In this document: positions 38,408 to 48,997 of the stretch, in pieces
Numbering within the stretch: position 1 is the first letter of the stretch
How the letters are laid out: each line of letters opens with the position of its first letter
Origin: a gamma proteobacterium NOR5-3
GTDB lineage: Bacteria > Pseudomonadota > Gammaproteobacteria > Pseudomonadales > Halieaceae
NCBI GenBank assembly: GCA_000158155.1
Contig: DS999405.1
Location: 257,811-321,810, forward strand
DNA: 64,000 nucleotides
Reading direction: 5' to 3'
Position numbers and translations under genes: made by a program
Notes under the pieces: model-generated
The model's database searches: none
What the model was told of the DNA's origin: nothing
Seen by the model: the letters and a program-made list of their open reading frames with translations, nothing else

Positions 38408-39553
38408 GTGCCCGATCTTATTGCCAGTACTGAGCCCACCGAGCGTATTAACTTACTCGGTATGAGCCGCACGCAGCTCGAGGATTTTTTCCTCGGGCTG
38501 GGTGAGAAGCGTTTTCGCGCGCAACAGCTCATGAAGTGGATGCACCATCAGGGTGAGTGTGATTTTTCGGCAATGAGTAATTTGGGCAAGGCGCTGCGCG
38601 AGCGTCTCGCCGCTATCGCTGAGGTCCGTCCGCCGCCGGTGGAGTCACAGCACGATTCCAGCGACGGCACCCGCAAATGGTTGGTGCGGGTCGATGGCGG
38701 CGGTCTTGTTGAGACCGTGCTGATTCCCGATGGCAATCGCGCCACGCTCTGCGTGTCTTCCCAGGTCGGCTGCAGTCTTGATTGCAGCTTTTGCTCTACG
38801 GGAAAACAGGGTTTTCAGCGCGACCTGAGCGCCGCCGAAATTATTGGTCAGGTTTGGTTGGCCATTAATTCCTACGACGCCTTTAAGTCGGGCAACGGTC
38901 GTGTGGTGACCAACGTTGTGATGATGGGCATGGGTGAGCCACTGCTTAACTTCGATAATGTGGTTACGGCCATGGATCTCATGATGGACGATCTGGGCTA
39001 CGGTATTTCCAAGCGCCGGGTCACCCTGAGTACCTCAGGGGTCGTGCCGGCACTGGATAAGTTGGCCGAGGTGAGCGAGGCAAGCCTTGCGGTTTCGCTG
39101 CATGCGCCGAACGATGAGCTCCGCAATCAACTGGTACCGGTGAATCGTCGTTATCCCATTGCGCAGCTTCTTGATAGCGCTCGACGCTACATTGACGCGC
39201 AAAAGGACAAAAAGCGGGTCGTTACCATTGAATACACGCTTATGGCCGGAGTGAACGATCAGCCGGATCAGGCCCGGGAGCTTGCCACCTTGCTGGCTGA
39301 TTTTCCCTGCAAGATCAATTTGATTCCTTTTAACCCGTTCCCTAATTCGGGTTATGAGCGGCCCAGTGGCAATGCCGTGTCGCGTTTCTGGCAAGTGCTG
39401 GTGGATGCCGGATTTGTGGTGACCGTGCGCACTACTCGCGGAGATGATATAGATGCAGCCTGTGGACAGCTTGTCGGTGATGTCGTGGATAGAACACGGC
39501 GCAGCGCCAGGCATCGTCAAAATGCCGAAGCGGCTTTGGAGACAGGCGCATGA
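38408..39553 (+). CDS. rlmN: Dual-specificity rRNA/tRNA (adenine-C2) methyltransferase RlmN
   Basis: 381 aa radical-SAM enzyme that methylates A2503 of 23S rRNA and A37 of some tRNAs. The cluster motif is [14 protein letters not shown] (CX3CX2C); [12 protein letters not shown] and [12 protein letters not shown]-type segments and the C-terminal [15 protein letters not shown] with the second catalytic cysteine are present. The start is GTG 38408 after AGGAC. pilF overlaps by 4 bp. Confidence 0.97.
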   Translation: MPDLIASTEPTERINLLGMSRTQLEDFFLGLGEKRFRAQQLMKWMHHQGECDFSAMSNLGKALRERLAAIAEVRPPPVESQHDSSDGTRKWLVRVDGGGLVETVLIPDGNRATLCVSSQVGCSLDCSFCSTGKQGFQRDLSAAEIIGQVWLAINSYDAFKSGNGRVVTNVVMMGMGEPLLNFDNVVTAMDLMMDDLGYGISKRRVTLSTSGVVPALDKLAEVSEASLAVSLHAPNDELRNQLVPVNRRYPIAQLLDSARRYIDAQKDKKRVVTIEYTLMAGVNDQPDQARELATLLADFPCKINLIPFNPFPNSGYERPSGNAVSRFWQVLVDAGFVVTVRTTRGDDIDAACGQLVGDVVDRTRRSARHRQNAEAALETGA

Positions 39554-40320
39554 TTCGCTCAATACCACTGTGGGTTGCCATGATCCTTGCCGGGTGCGTA
39601 ACCACAACGGAATCGGTCTTTACCGCACCCCCGTCCCCGCAAAAAGCCATGGAAACCCGGGTGTCGCTCGCCCGGCAGTATATTGGCCAGGGTAACTGGG
39701 AAGATGCCAAGCGCAATCTCAAGAAGGCGGCAGAGCTCGACAGCACCAACCCGGAGGTCTACGAAGCCTTTGCACTGGTTTATCAAAGCACCGGTGAATA
39801 TGAGTTGGCCGAAGAAAGTTTCCAGCTGGCTATCGATCTGGATAAAAAATTCTCTCGGGCGCGTAACAACTATGCGGCATTTCTTTACAGTCAGGAGCGC
39901 TACCGCGAAGCCGAGGTGCAGCTGCGAGAGGTGGTAAAAGACTCGCTTTATAGCGCCAGACCCCAGGCTTTTTTGAACCTGGGCCTGTGTCGACTGAAGC
40001 TGTTTGATGAAAGAGGGGCTGAAGAGGCGTTTCTGCGAACCCTGGCCATGCAACCGGACAATACCACCGCGTTACTGGAAATAGCCCAGTTGAGGGTTGA
40101 TGCTGATGATAGTCGCAACGCGACGCTTTACTATGATAAGTATCGACAGCTTGTGCGGCAGCAAAGCTCCCGGGGCCTGTGGTTGGGGATTCGCCTGGCG
40201 CGCTTAACCGGTGATACCGATGCCGAGAGCAGTTACGCTTTGGCACTGAGAAATATTTATCCGGATTCACCGGATTACGAGGCTTACCGACGCTCCAGCA
40301 GTGGCGACGAGCGCAGTTAG
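39550..40320 (+). CDS. pilF: Type IV pilus biogenesis lipoprotein PilF/PilW
   Basis: 256 aa TPR lipoprotein, the pilotin that brings the PilQ secretin to the outer membrane. Lipobox LAGC (Cys17) and then about six TPR units ([42 protein letters not shown]). Position after rlmN is typical. The usual next gene, rodZ, is missing; a 105-bp gap leads to ispG. Confidence 0.92.
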   Translation: MIRSIPLWVAMILAGCVTTTESVFTAPPSPQKAMETRVSLARQYIGQGNWEDAKRNLKKAAELDSTNPEVYEAFALVYQSTGEYELAEESFQLAIDLDKKFSRARNNYAAFLYSQERYREAEVQLREVVKDSLYSARPQAFLNLGLCRLKLFDERGAEEAFLRTLAMQPDNTTALLEIAQLRVDADDSRNATLYYDKYRQLVRQQSSRGLWLGIRLARLTGDTDAESSYALALRNIYPDSPDYEAYRRSSSGDERS

Positions 40321-40425
40321 GTTGACGCAACCTTGGGTCGATGTGTAGGTCGGCTCAGATGAGACATGTAAGGGAGCCGTCTCTAAAGGGACGCCTCACA
40401 GCAGAGCAGCAGGAGAGTAGCAGTT

Positions 40426-41556
40426 ATGAACAAGCACTCACCGATTAAGCGACGAAAGAGTCGTCAGATTCATGTGGGTAACGTTGCCGTTGGTGGCGAC
40501 GCTCCTATCAGCGTGCAGAGTATGACCAACACCGAGACTTGCGATGTCGCGGCAACGGTGGGTCAGATCGCCGCTCTGGAAGCCGCCGGCGCCGATATTG
40601 TGCGGGTGTCTGTACCGAGCATGGAAGCCGCGGAAGCTTTTCGGGAGATTCGCGCCCAGGCCAATCTGCCTCTGGTGGCGGATATACACTTTGACCATCG
40701 TATCGCGCTCAAGGTGGCTGAGTACGGTGTGGACTGCCTGCGTATCAATCCGGGCAATATCGGTCGGGACGACAAAGTTCGCGAAGTCATCGCTGCCGCC
40801 CGGGATAAAGGCATCCCTATACGCATTGGCGTGAACGCAGGCTCTATTGGCAAGGATCTACAGCGCAAGTACGGCGAGCCCACCGCAGCGGCGCTGGTGG
40901 AGTCTGCCATGCACCATGTCGATATTCTGGATAAGCACAACTACCCGGACTTTAAGGTGAGCGTAAAGGCCTCCGAGATTTTTATGGCGGTGGATGCGTA
41001 TCGCTTGCTGGCCAAAGAAATCGATCAGCCTTTGCATCTGGGGATTACCGAGGCGGGCGGTCTGCGTGGCGGCACGGTGAAGTCGGCTATCGGTCTGGGC
41101 ATGCTGCTTTATGAGGGTATCGGGGACACTATTCGAATATCGCTGGCGGCGGACCCGGTGGAGGAAGTCAAAGTGGGTTTTGATATTCTCAAAAGCCTGA
41201 AACTGCGTAGCAACGGCATCAACTTTATTGCCTGCCCCAGTTGCTCGCGACAGAACTTTGACGTCATTGGCACTATGAATGCCCTGGAATCACGTTTGGA
41301 TGATATTCGCACGCCTATGGATGTGGCGGTAATCGGCTGTATCGTGAATGGTCCCGGAGAAGCGCGGGAAGCAGACGTGGGTCTCACCGGCGCCACGCCG
41401 AGCAACCTGATCTATGTGGACGGAGAGCCCGATCACAAGGTGAGTAACACGGATTTTGTGGATCACCTGGAAAGCGTCATTCGTGCCCGGGCGGCGAGGC
41501 TTGAAGACGAAAGGGCCGAAGCCGACGCCAAACTCATCGCGCGATCTGTGTCCTGA
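40426..41556 (+). CDS. ispG: 4-hydroxy-3-methylbut-2-en-1-yl diphosphate synthase
   Basis: 376 aa, penultimate enzyme of the MEP isoprenoid pathway, which also feeds the carotenoid and bacteriochlorophyll side chains. N-terminal TIM barrel ([26 protein letters not shown]) and C-terminal Fe-S domain with cysteines in [11 protein letters not shown] and [12 protein letters not shown] strong CAGGAG lies before the ATG. hisS follows, the common order. Confidence 0.97.
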   Translation: MNKHSPIKRRKSRQIHVGNVAVGGDAPISVQSMTNTETCDVAATVGQIAALEAAGADIVRVSVPSMEAAEAFREIRAQANLPLVADIHFDHRIALKVAEYGVDCLRINPGNIGRDDKVREVIAAARDKGIPIRIGVNAGSIGKDLQRKYGEPTAAALVESAMHHVDILDKHNYPDFKVSVKASEIFMAVDAYRLLAKEIDQPLHLGITEAGGLRGGTVKSAIGLGMLLYEGIGDTIRISLAADPVEEVKVGFDILKSLKLRSNGINFIACPSCSRQNFDVIGTMNALESRLDDIRTPMDVAVIGCIVNGPGEAREADVGLTGATPSNLIYVDGEPDHKVSNTDFVDHLESVIRARAARLEDERAEADAKLIARSVS

Positions 41557-41612
41557 CGCTGCCGCCAATCGCTTAGCCCCTTTTACCCTTTAAACAGGAT
41601 CAACAGACCAGC

Positions 41613-42893
41613 ATGGACGCACTGCGATCGATTCGCGGCATGAACGATATTCTGCCGACGGAAGCGAACCATTGGCAGTTTTTGGAAAATCGTGTTGCCG
41701 AGCTGCTGGAGCGCTATGGTTACGGTGAGCTGCGCCTGCCTCTTGTGGAGCCCACGGCTTTGTTCAGCCGTTCCATTGGTGAAGTCACGGATATCGTCGA
41801 AAAAGAGATGTACAGCTTTGAGGATCGCAACGGCGACAGCATGAGCCTGCGTCCCGAGGGCACGGCAGGTTGCGTGCGCGCTGCTATTCAGAACAATTTG
41901 ATCGCCAACCCCTGCAGGCTTTGGTACAGCGGCCCCATGTTTCGTTACGAGCGCCCGCAAAAAGGTCGGCAGCGACAGTTTCATCAAATCGGCGCAGAGA
42001 TCTTTGGCTACGCAACACCCGATGCCGATGCGGAGCTGATCATTCTGCTGGCGCGCCTGTGGCGCGTTTTGGGCATTGCCGATGCGGTGAGTCTCGAGAT
42101 CAACAGCATTGGGAGCTTGGAGGCTCGTGCAGCCTACCGTGCTGCACTGGTGAGCTACCTGGAGCAACATCGGGACGCGCTTGATGAGGACAGCCAGCGA
42201 CGTTTGCTCACCAACCCCCTGCGTATTCTTGATAGTAAAAACCCGGACACCCAGGCTTTGCTTAATGACGCGCCGGCGCTGGAGGATTACCTCGATGAGG
42301 AATCCATGGAGCATTTTGCGGCGCTGCGCAGTTATCTTGATACGGCGGGAGTGAGTTATACCGTCAATCCCCGGCTGGTCCGGGGTTTGGATTATTACAA
42401 TAAAACCGTCTTTGAATGGGTTACCGATAAGCTGGGTGCGCAGGGTACCGTGTGCGCCGGTGGACGCTATGATGGGCTGGTACAACAGCTGGGGGGGCGT
42501 GCAACTCCGGGCGTGGGCTTTGCCATGGGGCTGGAGCGCTTACTGTTGATGCTCGAAGTCTGTGGTCAACTGCCCGAAGCCAAAGCGCCGGATATCTTTG
42601 TTGTCACCAGTGGCCCGGAGGCGCAACAAGCCGCGATCGCTGCACTGGAACACTTGCGTGATGCGCAACCGGCACTTCGGATCGTGCAGCAACTCGGTGG
42701 TGGAAGTTTTCGTAGTCAGATGAAAAAGGCCGATCGCAGCGGCGCAACTCTCGCTCTTCTTTGGGGAGAAGATGAAGTGGCTGCCGGCGAGGTTACCGTT
42801 AAACCCTTACGTGATGGGCAGGAGCAAGTACGCCTGCCATTGGTTTCGCTTGCACAGACGATCCCATCGCTCTTACAACAACATTCGCATTAA
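41613..42893 (+). CDS. hisS: Histidyl-tRNA synthetase
   Basis: 426 aa class II synthetase. Motif 1 region [14 protein letters not shown], motif 2 in [20 protein letters not shown], HisA motif [14 protein letters not shown] and motif 3 [15 protein letters not shown]-terminal anticodon-binding domain from about residue 325. Confidence 0.97.
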   Translation: MDALRSIRGMNDILPTEANHWQFLENRVAELLERYGYGELRLPLVEPTALFSRSIGEVTDIVEKEMYSFEDRNGDSMSLRPEGTAGCVRAAIQNNLIANPCRLWYSGPMFRYERPQKGRQRQFHQIGAEIFGYATPDADAELIILLARLWRVLGIADAVSLEINSIGSLEARAAYRAALVSYLEQHRDALDEDSQRRLLTNPLRILDSKNPDTQALLNDAPALEDYLDEESMEHFAALRSYLDTAGVSYTVNPRLVRGLDYYNKTVFEWVTDKLGAQGTVCAGGRYDGLVQQLGGRATPGVGFAMGLERLLLMLEVCGQLPEAKAPDIFVVTSGPEAQQAAIAALEHLRDAQPALRIVQQLGGGSFRSQMKKADRSGATLALLWGEDEVAAGEVTVKPLRDGQEQVRLPLVSLAQTIPSLLQQHSH

Positions 42894-42907
42894 GCAGGAA
42901 TTTGTAC

Positions 42908-43576
42908 GTGGAAAGTTATCGTAGTGAAGAAGAACAGGTCGAAGCTCTCAAACGCTGGTGGAAAGAGAACGGTCGTAGCACCCTGATCGGTATCGCACTG
43001 GCTCTGGGTCTGGGTTTCGGTTGGCAGGCCTGGCAGAAAACCCAGCAATTAGCCGCAGAAAATGCGTCAAACCTGTATCAGCAGATGCTTCAGGTTCTGT
43101 CGACACAAGATGAGCAGGCCGGCACCGTGGGCCGACAGCTGGCAACGCAGCTCAAAGAGCAGCATCGCGGTACGGTCTACGCACAGTTCGCTGCGATGCA
43201 TCTTGCCCGCCTGGCGGTTAACGATGGGCAGCTCCAGGCTGCGGAGCAGGAACTGCGCTGGACTTTGTCGATGGCGAGTGGGAACGACGACATCCAGCAA
43301 GTGGCCCAGCTACGACTGGCACGGGTTCTGGCGTCGCTGGAAAAGCCGGATGAGGCGCTGGATCTGTTGCAGGGCGCTAACCCTGACTATCAGGCTTCCT
43401 ACGCCATCGCTCGCGGCGACATTTTTCTGAGCCAGGGACTGGAGGCCGAGGCCTTCGCTGCTTATGAAAGCGCCCTTGCGACCATGGAAGAGGGGGCGCC
43501 GGTTCCCCAGACCTTGCAAGACAAGCTGGAGTTTCTGGGTGCACGCCTGCAATCAGCGGTCTTGGAGGCAAGCTGA
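42908..43576 (+). CDS. yfgM: YfgM-like ancillary translocon protein
   Basis: 222 aa inner-membrane protein with one N-terminal TM (about 22-38, STLIGIALALGLGFGWQAW) and a periplasmic TPR-like domain. In E. coli YfgM works with PpiD at SecYEG. The start MESYRSEEEQVEALKRWWKENG matches the family, so I chose GTG 42908, 7 bp after AGGAA, not the TTG at 42902. It sits between hisS and bamB as usual. Confidence 0.9.
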   Translation: MESYRSEEEQVEALKRWWKENGRSTLIGIALALGLGFGWQAWQKTQQLAAENASNLYQQMLQVLSTQDEQAGTVGRQLATQLKEQHRGTVYAQFAAMHLARLAVNDGQLQAAEQELRWTLSMASGNDDIQQVAQLRLARVLASLEKPDEALDLLQGANPDYQASYAIARGDIFLSQGLEAEAFAAYESALATMEEGAPVPQTLQDKLEFLGARLQSAVLEAS

Positions 43577-43577
43577 G

Positions 43578-44753
43578 GTGAGTTTCCTGCGACTCTCTGG
43601 CTTGCTTTTGGTTCTCGCTACGCTTGCGGGTTGCGAGACGGTATCGGGCTTTTTTGAAATGGGGGATGAGGATAATCCTCGACAGCCAGCGGAGCTTGTT
43701 GATATCGAAGAGCAGCTTGATGTCCGTAAGTTGTGGTCCACAGGTATTGGAGACGGTCAGGGCGATGGCCTTTACAAGTTGCAGCCGATTATCGACGGTG
43801 ATGTTATCTACGCCGCCGCAGCCGAGGGTGAGGTTCGGGCGATAGACCGAAAGAAGGGTTCTACCCTGTGGCGTCAGGAACTCGATATTCCTTTATCGGG
43901 GGGCGTTGGTCTCTATGAGGACTCTTTGTTTCTCGGCGGTAGTGACGGCCTGGTGATGCGGCTCGATGCAAAGACCGGTGAAACCCTGTGGACAAGCGAA
44001 GTGAGTGGCGAGGTTCTGGCAGCCCCCCAGGGTAACGGCCGCGTGGTCGTTGCCCAGACCTATGACGGCAGGCTCTATGGCTTTGATTACGAGTCGGGAG
44101 AGCGGATGTGGCGCTACAACAGCAGCTTGCCGGTGCTCACAATCCGAGGCACCAGCACCCCGATCATTGATGGCGGTGTTGTGTACGCTGGCTTTGCGAC
44201 CGGTCGGGTCCTGGCCTTTGATGTGATGGATGGCACGGTGCGCTGGGAAGCTCGTGTGGCGATACCCCAGGGCCGGTCCGAAATTGAGCGTATTGTCGAT
44301 GTGGACGGCACCATGGCTCTCATGGGTACTGAGCTCTATGTGGCCAGCTACCAGGGCCGTATTGCTGCGTTGGATACCCGGACAGGTCGCAAAATATGGC
44401 AGCGCAACGTGTCATCTTTTTATGGGGTCTCCCAGGGCTTCGGAAACGTTTACATCACCGAAGAGACGGGGACTATCACAGCATTTTTACGGAATGGTCA
44501 GGGCGTGCGCTGGGAGCAACCGGCGCTTGCCTGGCGTGGCTTGTCCAAGCCCGTGCCAGTAAGCAGCTATCTGGCGGTAGAAGACTTTGAGGGATATCTG
44601 CATTTACTGTCTCAGGTAGACGGCGAGTTTTTAGCGCGGATCCGCCCGGATAAAGAAGGTGCTCGAGCTGACATGCTGGCTGACGGCACGGTGCTGTATG
44701 TCTATACCAACGGCGGAAAGTTAATCGCCTATGACATCCGATCGAGGAACTGA
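43578..44753 (+). CDS. bamB: Outer membrane assembly lipoprotein BamB
   Basis: 391 aa beta-propeller lipoprotein of the BAM complex. Lipobox TLAGC after a short hydrophobic signal, then PQQ-type repeats such as [44 protein letters not shown] and [17 protein letters not shown] 43578 follows GGAGG; longer upstream starts run back through yfgM and are not credible. der begins 5 bp later. Confidence 0.95.
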   Translation: MSFLRLSGLLLVLATLAGCETVSGFFEMGDEDNPRQPAELVDIEEQLDVRKLWSTGIGDGQGDGLYKLQPIIDGDVIYAAAAEGEVRAIDRKKGSTLWRQELDIPLSGGVGLYEDSLFLGGSDGLVMRLDAKTGETLWTSEVSGEVLAAPQGNGRVVVAQTYDGRLYGFDYESGERMWRYNSSLPVLTIRGTSTPIIDGGVVYAGFATGRVLAFDVMDGTVRWEARVAIPQGRSEIERIVDVDGTMALMGTELYVASYQGRIAALDTRTGRKIWQRNVSSFYGVSQGFGNVYITEETGTITAFLRNGQGVRWEQPALAWRGLSKPVPVSSYLAVEDFEGYLHLLSQVDGEFLARIRPDKEGARADMLADGTVLYVYTNGGKLIAYDIRSRN

Positions 44754-44758
44754 ACTCC

Positions 44759-46183
44759 GTGTTGCCGTCCATTGCATTGGTAGGTCGTCCGAATGTCGGC
44801 AAGTCGACGCTGTTTAATCAGCTCACGCGCTCTCGAGATGCTCTGGTCGCCAACTTATCCGGCCTTACGCGGGACCGGAAGTACGGCGAGGGGCGCAGCG
44901 AGGATCGCGCCTTTATTGTGATCGACACCGGCGGTGTCAGCGGCGATGAAGAGGGCATCGATGCGGCCATGGCGGAGCAGTCATTGCTGGCGATTGACGA
45001 AGCCGACGTGGTGCTGCTGCTGGTGGACGCCAAGGACGGTCTGAACCCTGTAGACGTGCAACTGGTCCAGTATTTGCGGCAGAAGAGTCGCGACTTTCAC
45101 CTCGTGGTGAATAAAATCGACGGCCGCGATCCTGATGTGGCCATCAGTGACTTCCATTCACTGGGTATCGCTTCCATGCATGCGATTGCCGCCTCACACG
45201 GGCGTGGCGTGCGTCAGATGATCGAGACTGTGCTCGAATCCGTGCCGATCCCCGAAGCGGATGATGACGCCCAGGAAGAACAGGGCGGTACCCGGGTTGC
45301 CGTGGTAGGGCGTCCCAATGTGGGTAAGTCCACCCTGGTAAACCGTATTCTTGGAGAGGACCGGGTGGTGGTGTACGACCAGCCCGGTACTACCCGCGAC
45401 AGCGTGTACATTAACTTTTCCCGGGAAGGCCGGCCTTACACGCTTATCGACACGGCCGGCGTTCGTCGTCGTAAAAATGTTCGCGAGGCGGTAGAGAAGT
45501 TTTCCATTATCAAGACTCTCAGCGCTATCAGCGATGCTAACGTCGTAGTGCTGCTGGTTGATGGGCAGGAAGGTCTGGTGGACCAGGATCTGCATCTTCT
45601 GGGCAACTGCCTTGAGGCGGGGCGGGCCCTGGTGCTGGCAGTCAACAAATGGGATGGACTGGATCCGGATCAAAAGGACGCCATTCGATCGGAGCTGGAT
45701 CGACGGCTGCGGTTTGTGGATTTTGCCGACATGCACTTTATCTCGGCATTACATGGCTCTGGCGTGGGTACCTTATTTGGCTCCATTGATGCCGCCTACA
45801 CAGCTGCCATGCAGCCCATGGGGACAAGTCGTCTCACGCGTATTCTTGAGGATGCGGTGGCTGACCATCCTCCGCCCCTGGTCAATGGGCGGCGCATCAA
45901 GCTACGTTACGCGCACGCCGGGGGCCGTAATCCGCCGCGGGTGGTGGTGCACGGCAATCAGACCGACAAGGTACCCAGTAGCTATCAGCGGTACCTGGAG
46001 AAAACTTTCAGTCGCTGTCTTGAGCTGACCGGTACGCCATTGCGCATTGAGTTTCGTAGTAGTGATAACCCCTTTGCCGGCCAGCGCAACAAGCTGACCA
46101 ATCGGCAAATCAATCGCAAGCGTCGTTTAATGGCGCACGTGAAGCAGGCCAAGAAGAGCAAGCAGCAGAAAAAGCGTAAGTAA
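44759..46183 (+). CDS. der: Ribosome-assembly GTPase Der (EngA)
   Basis: 474 aa with two G domains in tandem. Both P loops read [10 protein letters not shown]; the first domain has DTGGVSGDE and NKIDG, the second DTAGVRRR and NKWDG. A KH-like domain and a basic tail ([12 protein letters not shown]) finish the protein. Needed for 50S assembly. GTG 44759 follows GAGGAA. Confidence 0.97.
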   Translation: MLPSIALVGRPNVGKSTLFNQLTRSRDALVANLSGLTRDRKYGEGRSEDRAFIVIDTGGVSGDEEGIDAAMAEQSLLAIDEADVVLLLVDAKDGLNPVDVQLVQYLRQKSRDFHLVVNKIDGRDPDVAISDFHSLGIASMHAIAASHGRGVRQMIETVLESVPIPEADDDAQEEQGGTRVAVVGRPNVGKSTLVNRILGEDRVVVYDQPGTTRDSVYINFSREGRPYTLIDTAGVRRRKNVREAVEKFSIIKTLSAISDANVVVLLVDGQEGLVDQDLHLLGNCLEAGRALVLAVNKWDGLDPDQKDAIRSELDRRLRFVDFADMHFISALHGSGVGTLFGSIDAAYTAAMQPMGTSRLTRILEDAVADHPPPLVNGRRIKLRYAHAGGRNPPRVVVHGNQTDKVPSSYQRYLEKTFSRCLELTGTPLRIEFRSSDNPFAGQRNKLTNRQINRKRRLMAHVKQAKKSKQQKKRK

Positions 46184-46188
46184 GCGCC

Positions 46189-46578
46189 ATGCAAGGCGCT
46201 GATCCCCGGACTCCCGAGCAAATCGATAGTTTCGTAGATGCCTTTTACGAACGCGTCCTGGTCGACCCGGTTCTCGCGCCCCTTTTTCTGGAAGTGGCGC
46301 AGGTCGATATTACCGAGCACTTACCGCGCATCAAGGCCTATTGGCGCAAGATGCTCTTGGGCGAGAGCGATTATCAACGACATATGATGCGCAAGCACCG
46401 GGAGGTGGATGCGCGGCAGCCCTTCGCTGACGAGCACTATGAGCGCTGGTTGTTCCTCTTTGAAGAAACCCTGACAAAACACCCTCTTGGTGCGCAGACA
46501 GAGCGTGCTTCTGAGCTGGCGCGACGAGTTGCAGGGAATATGCGGCAGAATCTGAAGCGATTTCGAGCCCTAACTTAA
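46189..46578 (+). CDS. Group III truncated haemoglobin
   Basis: 129 aa globin of the 2-on-2, group III type. N-terminal IDSFVDAFYERVLVDPVLAPLF, then HLPRIKAYWRKMLLG and the proximal histidine in MMRKHREVD, with the family's WLFLFEETL helix. Likely binds O2 or NO; the role of group III proteins is poorly known. It starts 5 bp after der and ends in an AT-rich region. Confidence 0.88.
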   Translation: MQGADPRTPEQIDSFVDAFYERVLVDPVLAPLFLEVAQVDITEHLPRIKAYWRKMLLGESDYQRHMMRKHREVDARQPFADEHYERWLFLFEETLTKHPLGAQTERASELARRVAGNMRQNLKRFRALT

Positions 46579-46718
46579 TGTACGATATTATATTTATGCT
46601 TTAAGTTTCTGTTATTTATGATTTTAGTGAAGTTATCTCCCCAAAATTCGTCGGCTTGCAGGGGCCGATTTGGGTGCTATAGTCCACCATAACACCCACG
46701 GAATTACGGAAGAGAATC

Positions 46719-46922
46719 ATGATCAGCCTCCGCAAGGGAATGACGGGCTCCACCTCAAGACGCATGCTGCTGCCAGCGTTGGTCTTCTTTGTCTGCGCAT
46801 CGCTCAGTGCTGCTGGTGGCGGTGCTTTCGCTGCACTTTGTCTGGTACCGGCAGGTCTGGCTATTGATGCAGCGCGTGGTGGTGATCGTAAGGATCCTGC
46901 CAAGGGGGTTCAGGATGCATAA
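46719..46922 (+). CDS. Small hydrophobic peptide coupled to the DUF2807 gene
   Basis: 67 aa: a basic N-terminus, one hydrophobic stretch (about 17-48, LLPALVFFVCASLSAAGGG), and a short charged tail. ATG 46719 follows GGAAGAG, and its stop overlaps the start of the next gene by 8 bp, which supports real translation and coupling. Could be a signal peptide or single-span membrane peptide. No family recognised. A likely extended -10 (TGCTATAGT) lies at 46675-46683. Confidence 0.55.
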   Translation: MISLRKGMTGSTSRRMLLPALVFFVCASLSAAGGGAFAALCLVPAGLAIDAARGGDRKDPAKGVQDA

Positions 46923-47760
46923 GTCACTTGCAGTGGCAGCCTTGTCAGGTTTCATCGGCCTGGCACTTGTATCCCCTCAATTGCGCGCTGACGAGGAAAC
47001 GCGCCGGGTCGAGGGTCTGGATTTCAATAAAGTCGTGGTTCTCGGCGCTGCCAGTGTAGAAATCAGTCAGGGTGATGACATGGAACTGCTGCTGCGGGGC
47101 GAGGCCAGCTATCTCGACTCGGAGCCGTTTTACGTTAAAAGCGGCACCCTGGTGTTGGGCTCGCGTAAAAGTCGTGACGGCTCAAAGCGCGGCTCGCACA
47201 GCGACCGGGTGGCCTTTCGCGTCATGATGCCTGAGCTTCGGGAGCTGAAAGTGAAAGGCTCCGGCGAGGTTTATGTCAAACCGTTTGAATTGTCTTCGTC
47301 ACTATTGGCCGTGGATGGTTCCGGCGCGATAAACGCCTTCGAACTGAGCGGTGGCGATCTTGAGGTACGTGTCGAAGGCACCGGAGATTTTCGAGCCGTG
47401 AACATCAATGTGCGGGATCTCGAAGCTGTGGTTGCCGGTAGCGGTAACTTATTCATCGAAACGCTCAAAGCCGACAGCGGCGAATTTGTTGTCACAGGGT
47501 CCGGTGACCTGCGTGTCACGGAGCAGGGGTTCGTGGAGAAGCTTGAGGCCAGTGTGGTCGGATCCGGTGATATCCGCATGACGTCGGTTAGCAGCGTACG
47601 GGCAGAGGCCAATATCGTCGGCTCGGGTTCGGCCTCTATTGGCGAGGTCGGCGAACAGCTGAACGCGTCGATTCTGGGTAGTGGAGATGTGGTGTACGGC
47701 GGATCGCCCGAGATTGAGCGGGTTGAGCTGGGCAGCGGGGAAGTTCGTCGCCGCGACTGA
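46915..47760 (+). CDS. Secreted DUF2807 (GIN domain) protein
   Basis: 281 aa. Signal peptide (MHKSLAVAALSGFIGLALVSPQLRA) followed by repeated beta-strand units centred on GSG (VKGSGEVYV, VDGSGAINA, VAGSGNLFI, VTGSGDLRV, VVGSGDIRM, ILGSGDVVY), the pattern of the auto-transporter-adhesin head GIN domain, which folds as a right-handed beta helix. Probably periplasmic or surface exposed; function unknown. ATG 46915 overlaps the preceding small ORF. A GntR-ABC operon follows 20 bp later. Confidence 0.85.
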   Translation: MHKSLAVAALSGFIGLALVSPQLRADEETRRVEGLDFNKVVVLGAASVEISQGDDMELLLRGEASYLDSEPFYVKSGTLVLGSRKSRDGSKRGSHSDRVAFRVMMPELRELKVKGSGEVYVKPFELSSSLLAVDGSGAINAFELSGGDLEVRVEGTGDFRAVNINVRDLEAVVAGSGNLFIETLKADSGEFVVTGSGDLRVTEQGFVEKLEASVVGSGDIRMTSVSSVRAEANIVGSGSASIGEVGEQLNASILGSGDVVYGGSPEIERVELGSGEVRRRD

Positions 47761-47780
47761 GTCGCGCGAGGGCAGTAAAT

Positions 47781-48161
47781 ATGGAATGGACTGAAGGACA
47801 ACCCATCTACCGCCAGCTACGCGATCTGGTTATCCAGCGTGTTATGGATGGTAGTTTCCCTGAAGGCGAGGCCATCCCGTCGGTTCGCCAGGTGGCAACG
47901 GATTATCGGATTAACCATCTGACAGTCGGTAAGGCCTACCAGGAACTGGTGGAAATGGGTTTGCTGGAAAAGCGTCGGGGACTCGGCATGTTCGTGGCGT
48001 CCGGGGCGCGAAACTCTCTTACCAATGATGAGCAGCAGCGGTTTCTGGACGATGAACTCCCGGCCTTTGTTGCCCGGGTCCGCATGCTGGGCCTGGCTAT
48101 GGATGAAGTGATTGAACAACTAATGACTATGCAGGGGAATGTAAATGCAGAGCATCATTGA
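47781..48161 (+). CDS. GntR-family regulator, YtrA type
   Basis: 126 aa. N-terminal winged helix (QPIYRQLRDLVIQRVMDGSFPEGEAIPSVRQVATDYRINHLTVGKAYQELVEMGLLEKRRGLGMFV) and a short helical C-terminus with no effector domain, as in the YtrA subfamily, which represses linked ABC transporter genes. It overlaps the ABC ATPase gene by 17 bp. The likely target is the promoter near 46.68 kb or one just upstream of it. Confidence 0.9.
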   Translation: MEWTEGQPIYRQLRDLVIQRVMDGSFPEGEAIPSVRQVATDYRINHLTVGKAYQELVEMGLLEKRRGLGMFVASGARNSLTNDEQQRFLDDELPAFVARVRMLGLAMDEVIEQLMTMQGNVNAEHH

Positions 48162-48993
48162 GGCGCAAAATCTGCGGCGCAGCTTCGGTGATCTTCGCGC
48201 AGTGGATGGCGTGGATTTGTCGATTTCGTCGGGCAATGTCATTGGTTTGATTGGACCTAACGGGGCGGGGAAGACGACGCTTTTGAAGGCTCTGCTGGGC
48301 CTGACCACCTGTGAGGGGGATCTCTCGGTATTGGGTTTCTCGCCGATTTCAGATCGCGGGCGCATGATGGAGGAGGTGTGCTTCATCGCCGATACCGCAG
48401 TGCTGCCCAGGTGGATGCGTGTCCGTGAACTACTCGACTACGTTACCGGCACACACCGTCGTTTTAAGCGAGATCAGGCAGAAGCGTTTCTTGCCACCAC
48501 GGATATTGAGCGCGACCGTCGGGTCGGCGATCTCTCCAAGGGTATGACGGTGCAGTTACATCTGGCTATTGTCATGGCTATTGATGCGCGACTACTGATT
48601 CTTGATGAGCCGACACTGGGATTGGATATTCTGTTTCGCAAGCGATTTTACGAGCAGCTCATCAATGACTACTTTGACGGCGAGCGCACGATTCTTGTGT
48701 CCACCCATCAGGTAGAAGAAATACAAAACATCCTGACGCATGTGATGTTCATGCATCATGGCAAGCTGATTCTTCACGAATCCATTATGGATATTGAGGA
48801 GCGTTTCCACGAGGTGCATGCCCTGGGCGAGGCGGTTGCCCGTGCTGAACAGCTGCCGTACATCGGTAAGCGCAATATTCTGGGTGGCAAGGCTTTCATT
48901 TTTGAGGGTCTGGGTTCCGGTGGGCTCGCCGGACTTGGCGAACTGCGGACACCGTCGGTGTCAGACCTGTTTGTTGCCAAGGTAGGGGGATAG
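48145..48993 (+). CDS. ABC transporter ATP-binding protein
   Basis: 282 aa. Walker A GPNGAGKTT, signature LSKGMTVQL, Walker B LLILDEPTLGLD, switch His in VSTHQVEE. This is the drug/Na+ exporter type, with a C-terminal extension of about 70 residues. Pairs with the downstream permease; substrate unknown. Confidence 0.92.
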   Translation: MQSIIEAQNLRRSFGDLRAVDGVDLSISSGNVIGLIGPNGAGKTTLLKALLGLTTCEGDLSVLGFSPISDRGRMMEEVCFIADTAVLPRWMRVRELLDYVTGTHRRFKRDQAEAFLATTDIERDRRVGDLSKGMTVQLHLAIVMAIDARLLILDEPTLGLDILFRKRFYEQLINDYFDGERTILVSTHQVEEIQNILTHVMFMHHGKLILHESIMDIEERFHEVHALGEAVARAEQLPYIGKRNILGGKAFIFEGLGSGGLAGLGELRTPSVSDLFVAKVGG

Positions 48994-48997
48994 GATT

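Noticed and set aside
40321-40425. Possible tRNA or small RNA before ispG
   Set aside because: Some GC-rich short repeats are present but no cloverleaf or conserved tRNA box could be drawn.
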